From Lonicera japonica (Eukaryota > Streptophyta > Magnoliopsida > Dipsacales > Caprifoliaceae): 64,000 bases of DNA. Below the pieces are notes generated by a model that did not search any database, had not been told where the DNA came from, and worked only from the letters and a program-made list of their open reading frames with translations. Positions 1-12,189 of this stretch are shown here, one piece after another. Both the position numbers and the translations under genes were made by a program. The stretch is from contig CM038467.1 of NCBI GenBank assembly GCA_021464415.1, forward strand, positions 27,025,248 through 27,089,247, read 5' to 3'. The stretch's first letter is position 1. Every line of letters begins with the position of its first letter.

Positions 1-644
1 GATGATCTAAAATTGAAAAGATTTAAAATAAATAAATGTATCAATTTTTATCGTAGTCACTTTCAGTTTTAAATTTCTTGATAAAATTTTGTAGACATAA
101 GTTATAGATATCATCTTTATGGAGTTTAAGAAAAAAAATTCATTTGTTTAATTTTTAAACTAGACCCTTTTAAACAAAATTTTACCAAATAAATAATGGA
201 GAGAGGTTTAATCCTTACATTAATTTCTAACAAAAAATTAACTCATAAGACATTCGATTGCCACTACTTACAATTACAAAAGTATGGCAACTAAGGCCCG
301 GTATTATTTGCTCTCTATACATCTTTTAAAATTGAAATGGATATATTTTATTTTACGGTAATAATATTAGTATTCTACAAAAAGTATTTTAATATTCTAA
401 AATTATTTTTCTTGACAAAAAATATTTTATAAGATTCCTATAAAATACGACTAAGGATGTTTTGAAATGTAATAATACTTTCCTAGGGGTTAAAAAAATG
501 AACCAACCAATTTTTTGAAAAATACGTGAACTAACTACAATGGGCAGAGAACCAACCGAACTGGTGGTAAATAGTGGCAGAAAGGGTTTGAATAGACCAA
601 TTTATAAAATAATAAAATAATTTTTTTATATATATATTTTTATA

Positions 645-681
<37 letters not shown>

Positions 682-882
682 GCTCAGTACATTGAACCAT
701 GTAAAAACTACATTGAGCCCTGCGCGAAAGAGATTGAAGGATGTTTTCAAAATTCAAGATCCACATTTACCAATATCCATTTATTATTATATTATGTATT
801 AAATGATCAACACTTTAACAAAGCTTAATAAACCAAAAAACCCTAATTCCCATTACCTTTTTTCCTCCCACTCCCAACTGGC
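1..882. other. AT-rich intergenic DNA, no gene seen
   Basis: I see no coding sequence here. The stretch is AT-rich and contains a TA-rich microsatellite at about 627-678. Open frames on either strand are short and show no family resemblance. Confidence 0.6.
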
Positions 883-2185
883 GTTGCTATTTCGTTTCAA
901 CCAAAACCTTAGGTAAACCGTGCCCAAAAAAATAAAGAAGAAAGAATGAAAAAGAAATAGACTGCTAACGTGACATCTAACCTGGTGCGCTGTGTCATCT
1001 TTCTCCCTTTTCAATTTTTTTTTATAAAGTGTAATAACGTTTAATACAAAATCCATATTCAAATAAAAATTTATATATTTAAAATATATTCATCAAGACG
1101 AATAAAAGAATATTTATTGTGATTACAAAATTATTAAATAAAAAATTATGGAAAATCACATAAAATGACATCTAATATGTATTAATATTGTATTGGTTCT
1201 TTTAACTTTTAACAAAAAATTTACAAATGTATCATTGGAGCGTATTTTTTTTTTTAACTTCAAACTTTTGTTTTCAAAATAGTTTGACACAAAAGATTAC
1301 AAATTATTTTTTACACAATCATTAGAGATACTCTTATACCTATATATATACACACAAAAAATTCGTCGAAATTATACAGTAGTTCTCTCTTTCACAATAA
1401 AAATTACACGACAAAAGACGGCAACACCATTAGCTTGTGGTACAACTCTCCACCTGTACGATCAAAATAAGTATATACTAATTAAAAAAATCAAAAAAAG
1501 AATTAATTACATTGGCCAAAATATGAATGTTCTGAAAGCGTTCAAGTGCAAGTAGGTGGCTTGAGAAGGGAAGGGGGGGGGGGGGGGGGGGGGAAGGCAC
1601 TTCATAATTATGGCGCGTTTTTTATATTTATACATACATATATATACAGTTTATTTCTCAAACGCACTAATGTGTATGCATTAGTGTGTTTGAGGTGGGT
1701 CCCAGCTTATTTCGTTTACGGATGGGTCAAAATTAAATGGAGAAGCCAATGTTTAATTCTCTTCCACTACCGTCTAAACCTCATCCTCTCTCATCGAGCT
1801 CCGACTGAAAATCTGCTATCTCTCTCAAATCGAGCTCGCAAAAAACTCCGGCTGGAGTTCTCTCTTTCTCTCTCTCACCACCGAACTCACTCACTACCGA
1901 CTGGATGACTTCTCTCTCTCACTACCGACTAAACTCATTACCTAATGAACTCCGGTCTCTCTCACTACCATCGACAAACCCAAACCCAGCTTCTTCTCTT
2001 ACAAAACAGAGGTATTGATTTCGTTTGGCTTACGACGATTTTGTGTTAAATAATTTTTAAATTTTGGGTGCATTACTTGTTAGATTTTGAGGAATAAAAC
2101 CTGAATTTGGGTTTAATACTTGTTAAATTTTGGGTGCATTTCCAGTTTGATAACTAATTTTCATTCTTCTTTAGGTGCTTTTCGA
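883..2185 (+). repeat. MULE left terminal inverted repeat
   Basis: Outer part 883-1345 matches 12735-13184 inverted, and 1626-2185 matches 12549-12720 followed by 6540-6857 inverted. The arm is longer than its partner because about 280 bp near 1346-1625 have no counterpart on the right. Inside it, CT/GA-rich sequence at about 1770-1950 pairs with the GA-rich sequence at 6760-6857. Confidence 0.82.
1346..1625. other. About 280-bp segment found only in the left MULE arm, with a 21-G run
   Basis: Aligning the two MULE arms leaves this segment unpaired; sequence on both sides pairs well. It contains an uninterrupted run of 21 G at 1573-1593 next to AT-rich DNA. No terminal repeats or coding content were recognised. 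It may be a small insertion in the left arm or a deletion from the right arm. Confidence 0.5.
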
Positions 2186-2545
2186 CTTGGTTTAATACTT
2201 GTTACATTTTCGTTTTTGTCCACTGATAATACAGTTTAACACTTGTTAGATTTTCAGTTTGTCCACTGATCTTCATTATTCTGTGGGTGCATTTTGAGTT
2301 AGTTTATGGGTTTGTCCACTGGAATTTGGGTTTCATACTTGTATGATTTTGATTTGTCCACTAATATGCATTCATCTTTAGGTGCATTTCGAATGTAATT
2401 TTAGGATTGTCCACTGATTCTTGATAATTATCCACGGATTGTCCACTGATATACATTCATCTTTGGGTGCATTTCGATTGTAATTTTAGGATTGTCCTCC
2501 ACTAATTCTTGATAATTTTCCACGGATTGTTCATGTTGGTACGTA
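2186..2545. repeat. MULE subterminal repeats, left side
   Basis: Short motifs such as GTCCACTGAT, GTGCATTTCGA and TAATTTTAGGATTGTCC recur several times. Two neighbouring units of about 85 bp (about 2375-2455 and 2457-2545) are near copies. Inverted counterparts (AGTGGACAAA, TGCACCCAAA) occur at about 6190-6620 on the other side of the transposase. Confidence 0.6.
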
Positions 2546-2585
2546 CTAGAATTACACTAAATTTGTTAATTTTGCCTGTGTATTT

Positions 2586-4993
2586 ATGTGTATGAAAAAT
2601 GAAGCTAATGTAGATGTAATGATCAGGTTTTTGTTAAATATGGAAAATTCCGGTACTAAAGTAGGGGGGATCCGTGAAAATGTGGATAATGAACCTAATT
2701 TAGAAGTTGACTCAGATGAAAATAGTATGATATACACTCCTCAAGTATCAAATGAGTTGAGGCCAAAGAAAGGACAACAATTTGAGATAATCGATGACGT
2801 TGTAAAATTCTACAACGTGTATGCTAAAGCAGATGGATTTAGTGCACGTGCTTGGACTATTCAGAAAGAGCCGAAAAGTAGAAAAATAAGAATAAAGGAA
2901 TATATTTGTTTTAAATAAGAAAAATCCAAGACATTGGCTAAAGTTGGAAAGAAAAGACAACGAGGAAATTTAGGCGAAAATTGTATTACTAAAATTGCAT
3001 TTTGAAGGTCAAACTCTGAAAAATACGTTGTTACTGTTTTTAATACCAACTCTGAAAAACTCTGAAAAACTTCTCAGTGAATATACCTTAAAGACGTTGT
3101 TACTATTTTTAATGCAGTTTTAAGGTCAAACTCTGAAAAAACCAGTTGTCCATGGTGAATATACCCCAGCATCAACAATTTAGTTTTCTTATAGTGCAAT
3201 CTGGAGGTATAGAAAATATTAGGTGTACACAAAGAGATTTGTATAACCATGAAAGGGATATACATGCTAATAAAAAGGGCCATAATGGTGAAATATTTTA
3301 CGAGTATTTAAAATTAGAACAAAGCAAGAATCTGTCATTTACTTTTCAAATTGAGGTTAATGAGGATCAAAAGATTACTCGTTATTTTTGGTCCGATGCA
3401 ATTTCAAGGCGGGCTTACAACTTTTATGGTGTTGTGGTAATTTTTAATACTACCTATAACACTAATCGATATGGAATGATATTTGCACCAATAATAGGAG
3501 TCAACAATCATGGTCAAACTATTATTTTTGCTTGTGGCTTTTTGAATCATGAGAGCGTTGATGATTTTTTTATGGCTATTTAATCAATTTTTGGAAAGAA
3601 TGCCCGGCGAGGCCCCGAAGATGATTATTATCGATCAAGACCCAGTAATGACAAAAGCATTTCTTATTGTTCTTCCAAATACTTTTCGTAGGTATTACTT
3701 CCATTCCCTATTCCTTATTATGTTTTTATATATGTATCCACAACCTTTTTTCATAAGACTTATTTAATTCTTATCACATGTATTGTAGTTGGCACATCTT
3801 AATAAAAATTTTGGAAAAGATTGATGTAGTGAAGTATGGTATTTACAAGAATGAGTTCTCAGCTTGCATTTGGAAATCAGAGACTCCCGAAGAATTTGAC
3901 TTGGAATGGGAAAGCCTTATTAAAAGAAGTAGGTTAGAAGAAAATAAGTGGGGGCAAGACCAATATCAACTTCGTTCAAGATGGATTCCTGCATATGTTA
4001 ATCACATGTTTTCAGCTGGCATGTCAAATAGCCAATGAGCGGATAGTGGTCATGCATTTTTTAAGAGATTTGTTTCTAAGGGCAATTCATTGGTAGATTT
4101 TATGATACAGTTTGGCAGGGGACTTATACGCCAACGTCATGAAGAGTTGATTGCCGATCACAAAAATATAATTAAGACACCTAAACTTAGAATAAATCTT
4201 GACATTTTGTCGCAAATGGCTGGTATTTACACTAATGAGATGTATTACAAGTTTGAGTGTGAGGTGCTTGATAGCTTCAACTACAAGATCCAACTTTTTA
4301 AGGAAATTGACAATCAATGTATTTATCAAATTCAAAGAACGAAAGTCGCAACAAGTAAAGTTTGCATACTTATTTATGATAAGGATTTGGATTTTACTTC
4401 TTGCAGTTGTGAAATGTTTAAAAGCACCAAAATCTTATGCCAGCACATCATTGCATATTTGATGAAATTTTTGCATATTAAGGAGTTGCCCGAAAAATAC
4501 ATCTTGAAAAGGTGGACCAAGTCTACAAAATTGGGTACAGTGGTGGATGATAAAGGCATGTCCATTGATGTTGACAATTATTACCTCTTGACGCGGAGTC
4601 AGTTTATCCAATCATCTTTGGATTTAGTTAACAAGTCCCTATTATGTGAAAAAACAAGGAAAATGTTTATCGATGGAGTGCGCGCAATTAATGAGCAAAT
4701 TGACCAATTTGTTAGTAGCCGCACAGGTGCAATGGCACCCACCGGAAAAAGTAATCCAATAGGTAGTAATCCATTAGGTGATGGTAATAGTGCACATGCT
4801 TCTTGTAATTTTCAAAGTAGTTATAATGAACCCGATTAAGTTCGAGCAAAAAGGTGTGGCAAAAGGCTCAAGGGAGGAAAAGAGAAAGCAATGGCCAGAG
4901 CGAAAAATAAAAAAGTTAGACGTTGCCATGGGTGTGGTAAAGTGGACCAAGCACATGATAAACGAAATTGTCCGGCAATTACAAATGCGTAAA
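2586..4993 (+). pseudogene. FAR1/MURA-like MULE transposase, degenerate
   Basis: This is a FAR1-family transposase relic read in several frames. An N-terminal piece (2586-2918) carries the start of the FAR1 DNA-binding region (KFYNVYAKADGFSARAW). A scrambled stretch at about 2919-3145 contains a partial duplication. The catalytic MULE-transposase core resumes at 3146-3583 (RRAYNFYGVVVIFNTTYNTN and GMIFAPIIGVNNHGQT), with a frameshift near 3570 and continuation to about 3690. After 88 extra bases the frame continues from CSWHILIK (about 3784), meets a TGA at 4036 where relatives usually have Arg, and runs into a SWIM zinc finger (CSCEMFKSTKILCQHI). A TAA at 4837 precedes a same-frame tail with a zinc-knuckle-like CHGCGKVDQAHDKRNC ending at 4993. 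Domestication as a FAR1/FRS regulator is unlikely given these breaks and the flanking inverted repeats. Confidence 0.88.
3692..3779 (+). other. 88-bp interruption in the transposase, possible intron
   Basis: Removing 88 bases bounded by a repeated GTAT (3692-3695 and 3780-3783) joins TFRRY directly to CSWHI, as expected for this family. Canonical GT-AG choices (GTATTACTT at 3692 to TTGTAG at 3788) would lose three residues. It is therefore either an intron with odd borders or a small insertion. Confidence 0.4.
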
Positions 4994-6130
4994 TAATAAT
5001 TCATTTATTATTTATGTTGTCCTATTATGACATTGTAATATGAGTCTTGATTTTTTTATATTTTTTTCATATAGGTCTTCTACGTGTAAGGATGCAAATT
5101 TGCAAGAGGCTAATGGGTCATCAACGAAAGATGGAGATGATATATGTCTAAAATGAAAATGTAGACTTTATTTGTTTGTTTGTTTAAATGTGATGTGTGA
5201 ATCTTTAACAAGTGATTTGTAAACTTTCTTTATTTGTTTGTTTTAATGTGATGTGTAATTAGTCAAATGAAAATGTGGACTTTGTTTGTTTGTTTAAATG
5301 TGATGTGTGAATCTTGTATTGATAATGTAGATTGTCGAATGATCGGATATGTATAAAATTCAAGATTAGGGGAATTAATAATGAACACGTCATAAATGAT
5401 TCCATTTCATTCATTATAACAAAAATTAGATTACATCATGGCTTCATTATAACAAAAACTATATTACATCATGGCTTTCATGACCAAAGAAAATGACACA
5501 AAAAAAGATATAATTATTATGACATATCTCCACAGCACAATTTCTCACTTCATCTTAACTTCACTAACAACCAAGTTGCGCGATGTACTACATTCTTCTA
5601 ATGGGCCAATTACATTTGATTCCTATCCAAATTTGTCGATTTTGCACCAACCCAAAAAGGTTTTGCACCTTTGCATTTTTCAAGAGTAGTAGATTCTACC
5701 ACGATTATTGTTCTTATTTGACTTCGTTATTTTCACATCCGCTAATTCTCCACATTCATATTGTTTCAACATGAATCTAATATCCACTTCCATATTTGAA
5801 TTAGCCTCCACAGGATTCTTCGATGAAGACGCCCTTTAAATCTGCCAAATTTCGACAAGAGAACATGAATCTATATACTCACTATTTTATACAAGCCTAT
5901 CGCAACAAAATTTACAACCAAATTAGCCGCCACAGGATTCTTCACAACCAGTTTTACAAGCCAACCAAATTAGCCTCTACAAATTTATAGGATTCTTCAT
6001 AACCAGTTTTACAGGATTCTTCACAACCAAATTTACAAGCCTACCGCAACAACTCAGTCAACATGTAACCAAACAAAACAAGTACCAAGAAACAATAAGA
6101 AGTACCAAGCAATTAGAGTAGAAATGCTTT
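4994..6130. other. MULE internal non-coding DNA 3' of the transposase
   Basis: The sequence between the transposase and the right subterminal repeats has no supported gene. It shows local repetition: TTTGTTTGTTTAAATGTGATGTGTGA-like motifs at about 5170-5320, and ACAGGATTCTTC motifs at about 5808-6020. Confidence 0.5.
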
Positions 6131-6539
6131 GGCAAGAATTTATAAACAAAATTCATCATCTTCATTATATGCAACTGGAAGATATCAAACTCAGTGGACA
6201 AATATTAGTGGACAAAAACAAAAGAGTAACAAGTATAATGAGGCCAAAATCTCACCCAAAGCATACAAGTATCAAACTCAAATCTCACAAATAAATGAAG
6301 AGCAGCAATTCTGGTATAAGAAGTGCAGGTTGTGATCATCAAAAACGAACCTCAGTCAAACTATAATCAGTGGACAAAATAAAAAATGTAACACAACTAA
6401 TGGGCCCAAAATCTCACCCAAAGCATACAAGTATCAAACTCAAATCTCACCTATTAAATAAAGAGTAGTAATTATGGTATAAGAAGTTTCGGTTGTGATT
6501 ATCAAAAACGAAAATTAGTGGACAAAAATGAAAATGTAA

Positions 6540-6857
6540 CAAGAATAATGAGCCCAAATCTCACCCAAAATCAGTAATCAAACTGGAAATGCACCCAAAA
6601 TTTAACAAGTGTTAAATCCAAATTGCAATTTTTATTCCTCAAAATCTAACAAGTAATGCACCAAAAATTTAAAAATAATTTAACCCAAAATTGCCGCAAG
6701 CCAAACGAAATTAATACCTCTGTTTTGGAAGAGAAAAAGTTGGGTTTGGGTTTGTCAAGGGTAGTGAGAGAGAGATGAGTCCAGCCAGAGTTTTTTGCGA
6801 GCTCGATTTGAGAGAGAGAGCAGATTTTTAGTCGGAGCTCAATGAGGGAGGAGGAAG
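6540..6857 (-). repeat. MULE right terminal inverted repeat, inner piece
   Basis: This reads as the reverse complement of about 1785-2185 of the left arm, including AACAAGTGTTAAATCC-like sequence and the GAGCTCGATTTGAGAGAG block. It stops abruptly at the CACTA tip at 6858; the remainder of the arm resumes at 12549. Confidence 0.82.
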
Positions 6858-6874
6858 CAATATGTCCAAAGGGC

Positions 6875-7185
6875 TCTTAGGCGACATACAGTCTACGTCG
6901 CCCAAGATTGTATATACGTCGCCATTACTTTAGGCGACGTATAAAATAGATACGTCACCTATAAGGTCGAATACAAGTTGACTTTGACTGGACTTTAGGG
7001 GACGTACGTAAATACCTACGTCGCCTAAGTAAGCGTCTTAGGAGACGTATGTTTTTAACCACGTCGCTTAAGATAAGTCAAAGTCAATATTTATTCAACT
7101 TTATGCGACGTATTTAAACAAATTACGTCGCTTAAGTATGACACTTAGGAGACGTATGTATTTAATAACGTCGCCTAAAGTGAAA
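6875..7185. repeat. CACTA left subterminal repeats
   Basis: About thirteen copies of a 12-14 bp motif close to TTAGGCGACGTA appear in both orientations, often as facing pairs (for example about 6929 with 6950, 6993 with 7017, 7038 with 7061, 7145 with 7168). In CACTA elements such motifs are typically binding sites for the element's accessory protein. Variation is mostly at the third to fifth G/A and C/T positions. Confidence 0.85.
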
Positions 7186-7458
7186 TAAATTTGCATTACA
7201 AACAATTTATATAAATAATCTGCATTACAAACAAATTTCATTCAAACATCCTACCCAATCGTTTATATTTTCATTCATTCAACCAATCAATTAGTCAATC
7301 ATATGAAAGTAAATGTTCGAAACATAAGGAAATCAGTTATTCAATCACACGAAAGTAAATGTTCGAAACGTAAGGAAATCAATTATGAATGTACTACAAA
7401 ACTTTTTAAAAAACTCTACAATCCTAGAAAACTGTTCAACAATGAAATAAATCTAAAA

Positions 7459-9133
7459 CTAAGAAGCGTTGGAGCCATCAGTTGGTGGAGCCCCCATAGT
7501 CATACGCCTCACCATTTCTGCAAGCTGGGCATGTATCCTCGCTTCCCACTCCAACCGCTTCCTCTCGCGCTCCTACTGCTCCCTCTCTCGATCATGTCAG
7601 TCCCGTTCTTGCTGTTGAATACACTCCTCAAGTTGCTTTTGATTCTCCTTAAGTGTGGCAAGCTCCTCCTCAAGCGCGGCGTTTGTGGGATCCGCCCATG
7701 ATGGTCCTCTCGTCCTCGGCTGCTTGGCGACACCGCTGCCTAAGCCGGAAACCCTGGTCCCGAAAGAAGGACCGACCACCCTCTCCATGACCTCGATCTC
7801 TGCGTCAATATGGAGTCTCGACAGAGCTGTGATTGAAGCAGGCGAGGATCCGTCCGATGTATCCTCTATCGGAGGCATACTCGCCATCAAAGAGGCAACT
7901 ACCTCGTCACTCGCCTGCTGAACCCTCGACTGCAAAAAGTAATAAATGTAATGAATTTTTTATTACAAATAACTAAGCATAAGTATATATATTAAAGAAA
8001 AAATTAATAAATAAGAAACTTACCGTGCCTTCAGGATCGAATTTCTTGTACATGTCTATGTACGTCTTCACGTGAGGAGCTTGTTCGCCTTTTTTGTGTA
8101 CTCCTCAGCCCGAGCTGCAAAGATCCTGGCCCCTCCGCTGTGGGGCCTCTTCTTTGTCGAGGCCCGGATCGCCTTCATTTGCTCGCTCTTTTTCTGCAAG
8201 ATACATAAGATACAAGTCATTAGAATATTAGAATATATTCAATTGTATTTAAATTAAATTAGATAAATTAATTAATTTTACCTGAAATCTAGGGTCCCTG
8301 AAGTGGTTGCATAACCACTGCCACTCCGCAGGCCGATGTGCGAACTCGATAGGAAAGGGCAAATCTCCCAAGTCCTTCCAGTCCGCGAGACAGTCTGACT
8401 TCCATTGCCTGAACCGGTTGGCGACCGTGTTGTCTATCCACTCGGTGATCTCCCTACGCCTGTTATCGATATCATAGTTCACCTAGAAACCAAAACAGCA
8501 GAAACAAACATTAGTAATGGAAATAAAAAAAAGAAAATGCAAAACTTATCGATAAAAAGTCCAACAACCTCGTCCGCTCCGTCACCAGAAGGTCATACCA
8601 TGACGGATAGAGCATCGGACATCGGTCTTTTATATAAGCCGAGAGGTCCGTGACGAACCGGGAGTGAACTGAAGTGGGCGGCCCCCTAAGCGAATCATCG
8701 TAGGTCACTGGCGTCCTGCCCTTCTCCTTTGTGATCGCCGCCGTTTTCTTTCCCAGTACGACTCCTCTCCTCTTATTACTCAAGGAGGCGCCGGCGGTAT
8801 CTACATATTACAACAAAGCATATAAATTTATTCAGTAAATCATATAAAGTCAATATAACTATCGACATATAATTAAAAAAATATAATTAAAAACTTTACC
8901 CGAGCTGGTAGGCACGTGGGTAGTAACAAAAGTGCAGCGAATGCTGCGTCTGGGTAGTGCAGGGCCCGTGTTACCGGTCGTAGAATGAGTGGAAGGGATG
9001 GGCAGAACCAGCGGCAGGACCGAAGACTCCTGCCCTGAGACCTGTGGTCCGTCAGCCTGGTATTAATGCATGTCTCACACTCGATGACGTCCAGTAAGGT
9101 AGCTCCCAAAATAGACTGACGTGAGTCCAACAT
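7459..9133 (-). pseudogene. CACTA second gene, plant En/Spm accessory (Transposase_24-like) protein
   Basis: A spliced minus-strand gene can be followed. The first exon is about 9133 to 8900, with a frameshift into a Pro/Ser/Thr-rich stretch. Next comes an exon from about 8800 to 8565 (MSNKRRGVVLGKKTAAITKE). Exon 8482-8282 (WIDNTVANRFRQWKSDCLADW and AEWQWLCNHFRDPRFQ) matches the style of plant transposase Ptta/En/Spm proteins. Exon 8194-8024 (KKSEQMKAIRASTKKRPHSG) and the last exon 7929-7459, rich in Glu/Gln/Arg and probably coiled coil, follow. The last three introns have GT-AG borders that keep the frame. Breaks seen: one base missing from an A run near 8093, and in-frame stops at 7597-7599 and about 7579. 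The likely original role is binding the subterminal repeats, by analogy with TnpA/TNP1; this is inference. Confidence 0.7.
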
Positions 9134-9961
9134 AGTCTTTTTTTAGCTGCCTGATATTAAGTATAACACAACTTATTAATTTACAATATCACAAATTAAC
9201 TTATTACAATATCACAACTAATATTAGTTTAAGTTGTACCTGTTTGAAGTGAGGATGCGGATGCAAAGAATTCAGAGGGTAATCATGCATGTTGGTAGCT
9301 TCCAGAACCTGACGTGCAGGCTTTCTTTGTGGGGCGGGTCTGAGCTCTGGCTCCCCGTTAAACTTTTCCAGTCGCCTCCGATAAGGGTGATCTTCGGATA
9401 GCCATCTACATGCGCCCTGGTACGACATCCTTCCATTATTGTGAACCGCAACAATATCGTCCAAACATATGGGACATCCCTTATACTCTTTTGTCTGAAT
9501 GCCTCCCAACATTCCTAATCCTGGAAAGTTGTTGATGGTCCACATAACAGCTACCCTCATGTTGAATGACACTTCACCGTATCGATCCCAAGTCGAAACA
9601 CCCGTCTCCCACATCATCTTAAGTTCATCGATCAATGGTCTCATAAACACATTTAGAATTTTTCCCGGATTTTTGGGGTCGAATATTAGCAACACTAGAA
9701 TGTTAAACTCTTTCTTCATACACAACGAAGGTGGCAAATTATAAAGCATCGCAATAACAGGCCAATAACTATACGGAACCGCCGTAGTAGAGTAAGGACT
9801 AAACCCGTCTGATGTTAGAGCAAGACGCACATTTCTAATATCGGCGGCAAATTGCGGTTGTGACCTATAACATGACAAGACAAATTTCTTAATATGGAAA
9901 TAATTAAACCAATAGTTTAGTAAATTGTATGTGTACGAACAAAGAAAATATATATGTCACC

Positions 9962-10711
9962 TATCGAAATCCTTCCATGCTTCTCCATCCGCTGGGTGTC
10001 TAAGATATTCAGTATCTTCTCTTCTTTCCCCATGCCACCGCATTTCCTTTGCAATCTTTTTACAACTATACAGACGCTGCAACCTCGGTGCCAACGGGAA
10101 GTCCCAAATCGTCTTCCGGGCAATCCGTTTTCCACCGCTTGTATCTTCTTCTTCTCATCTCGACTCACCGCAAATGGGACATTGATCTAGGTCTTTACCA
10201 TCCTTGTAAAACAAATAGCAGACGTAGTAACACCCGTGGATGACCTCATAACCCATGCCAATCTTCTTCAAAGTCTTTTTTACAGATTTGTATGAGTCGG
10301 GGTACTTGTTCCCTTCGGGCAACAAATAATTAATTTCAGCAGCCCACTTGTTAAAGGACGTGTCTGCCATATTGTAACTCTGTTTCAGCTGTAGTGATCT
10401 AAGCATTGAAGCCAGCACCGTGACTTGACTACCCTCGTACAGTGGAGTCACTGCTTCGTCTAAGAGTCGCTGATATGATATCAAATTTTCTTTGGTGACA
10501 TCATCGGTATGAAATGCATTGTCAACGCCAGCGTGATCATACGATTCACAAAAAAGGAAAAGCATCTTGTTCGAAATCCATGGTCGGGTTACTCGAAGAT
10601 GTCCGGTTCTGTTCTGCTTGCAACTATAGCTGCCATTGCGAAGGTATCTCTGGAATTTCACCGTGTAGACTCCATACTGTATATGACTCCATTATACCCA
10701 CATTGGTTAAG
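9962..10711. repeat. 750-bp tandem duplication, copy 1
   Basis: Direct copy of 10712-11461. I saw three substitutions (10062, 10503 and 10151, compared with 10812, 11253 and 10901), about 99.6 percent identity. Each copy encodes the same 168-residue transposase segment. Confidence 0.95.
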
Positions 10712-11461
10712 TATCGAAATCCTTCCATGCTTCTCCATCCGCTGGGTGTCTAAGATATTCAGTATCTTCTCTTCTTTCCCCATGCCACCGCATTTCCTTT
10801 GCAATCTTTTTGCAACTATACAGACGCTGCAACCTCGGTGCCAACGGGAAGTCCCAAATCGTCTTCCGGGCAATCCGTTTTCCACCGCTTGTATCTTCTT
10901 TTTCTCATCTCGACTCACCGCAAATGGGACATTGATCTAGGTCTTTACCATCCTTGTAAAACAAATAGCAGACGTAGTAACACCCGTGGATGACCTCATA
11001 ACCCATGCCAATCTTCTTCAAAGTCTTTTTTACAGATTTGTATGAGTCGGGGTACTTGTTCCCTTCGGGCAACAAATAATTAATTTCAGCAGCCCACTTG
11101 TTAAAGGACGTGTCTGCCATATTGTAACTCTGTTTCAGCTGTAGTGATCTAAGCATTGAAGCCAGCACCGTGACTTGACTACCCTCGTACAGTGGAGTCA
11201 CTGCTTCGTCTAAGAGTCGCTGATATGATATCAAATTTTCTTTGGTGACATCGTCGGTATGAAATGCATTGTCAACGCCAGCGTGATCATACGATTCACA
11301 AAAAAGGAAAAGCATCTTGTTCGAAATCCATGGTCGGGTTACTCGAAGATGTCCGGTTCTGTTCTGCTTGCAACTATAGCTGCCATTGCGAAGGTATCTC
11401 TGGAATTTCACCGTGTAGACTCCATACTGTATATGACTCCATTATACCCACATTGGTTAAG
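10712..11461. repeat. 750-bp tandem duplication, copy 2
   Basis: Abuts copy 1 without a spacer; the junction is ...TTGGTTAAG then TATCGAAATCC. On the minus strand this copy is the upstream one and is continuous with the transposase N-terminus. Copy 1 leads on to the core exon. Confidence 0.95.
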
Positions 11462-11639
11462 TGGATGTATATTTCATCCAATGTCACCCGTTGGCCCATG
11501 TTGAAACATTTTTTGCAGGGACATAGATACAATCCAGTCGAACTGTTGCCATTTTCTCGTGTATACTCTGAGAACTCCATTACCCCCAAAATGAATTCTG
11601 CTGAACCTCTTGAACATTTCATCCAGTTCTTATTCATTT

Positions 11640-12189
11640 TTGATCACTGTTATATGAGAAATAATTACAAACTCAAAAATTAACTAAGAACAATACTATA
11701 TGTTCAACACCAATTACACATTTTCTACACTAAATACAATATCTATATAAAAATAAAAATTAATAAATAATTAATATTAATAAGAGATAGAGTACCTAAA
11801 GATCAAACAAGCCTTTATTGAGGAAAATGATGTTGATTTTCACCTTTAAAATCGCCAAAATCAGCTCTAAAACACATTAAACCCAAAAATGGCATGTTCT
11901 TAAGCGACGTAGTACTAACCTAGATCAAATAGGGGTAATAACTAACACCAATACTATATCTTCAACAGCAATCACACATTTTTTACACTAAACACAATAT
12001 CTATATAAACACAAAAATTAGTAAATAATTAATATTAATAAGAGATAATAAGAGATAGATTACCTAAAGATCAAACAAGCCTTTAATGAGGGAAATGATG
12101 TTGATTTTCACTTTCAAAATCGCCAAAATCTCCTAAAGTAGCTCTAAAACACATCAACCTCAAAAATGAAGGAAATGTTCTGAAATAAA
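11640..12189. other. CACTA 5' region with internal direct repeat
   Basis: Between the transposase start and the subterminal repeats, about 11690-11880 and 11940-12160 are similar to each other (shared AATATCTATATAAA, AGAGATAGA.TACCTAAAGATCAAACAAGCC-like and TTGATTTTCAC blocks). No gene is supported. It may include the promoter of the minus-strand transposase gene. Confidence 0.55.

Larger units (their letters stand above)
9240..11637 (-). pseudogene. CACTA TNP2-type transposase, degenerate with internal duplication
   Basis: The start at 11637 (MNKNWMKCSRGSAEFILGV) with CPCKKCFN shortly after is the N-terminal transposase-associated domain. After a one-base slip in a T run, a segment follows ending in DLDQCPICGESR and then a TGA where relatives have Trp. 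The same frame then continues to HPADGEAWKDFD. A GT-AG intron (about 9970 to 9870) leads into the transposase core (SDGFSPYSTTAVPYSYWPV, YNLPPSLCMKKEFNILVLLI, RPLIDELKMMWETGV, KGCPICLDD), ending at a possible donor near 9240. A 750-bp stretch is tandemly repeated inside the gene. The C-terminal half usual for the family is not recognisable. The encoded enzyme would have cut and moved CACTA ends; this copy cannot. Confidence 0.85.

Noticed and set aside
1546..1908. 120-residue plus-strand open frame
   Set aside because: It spans the G run and MULE inverted-repeat DNA; composition is low complexity and no family is recognisable.
10509..11683. Plus-strand frames over the 750-bp duplication
   Set aside because: Opposite strand of the TNP2 transposase; duplicated only because the DNA is.
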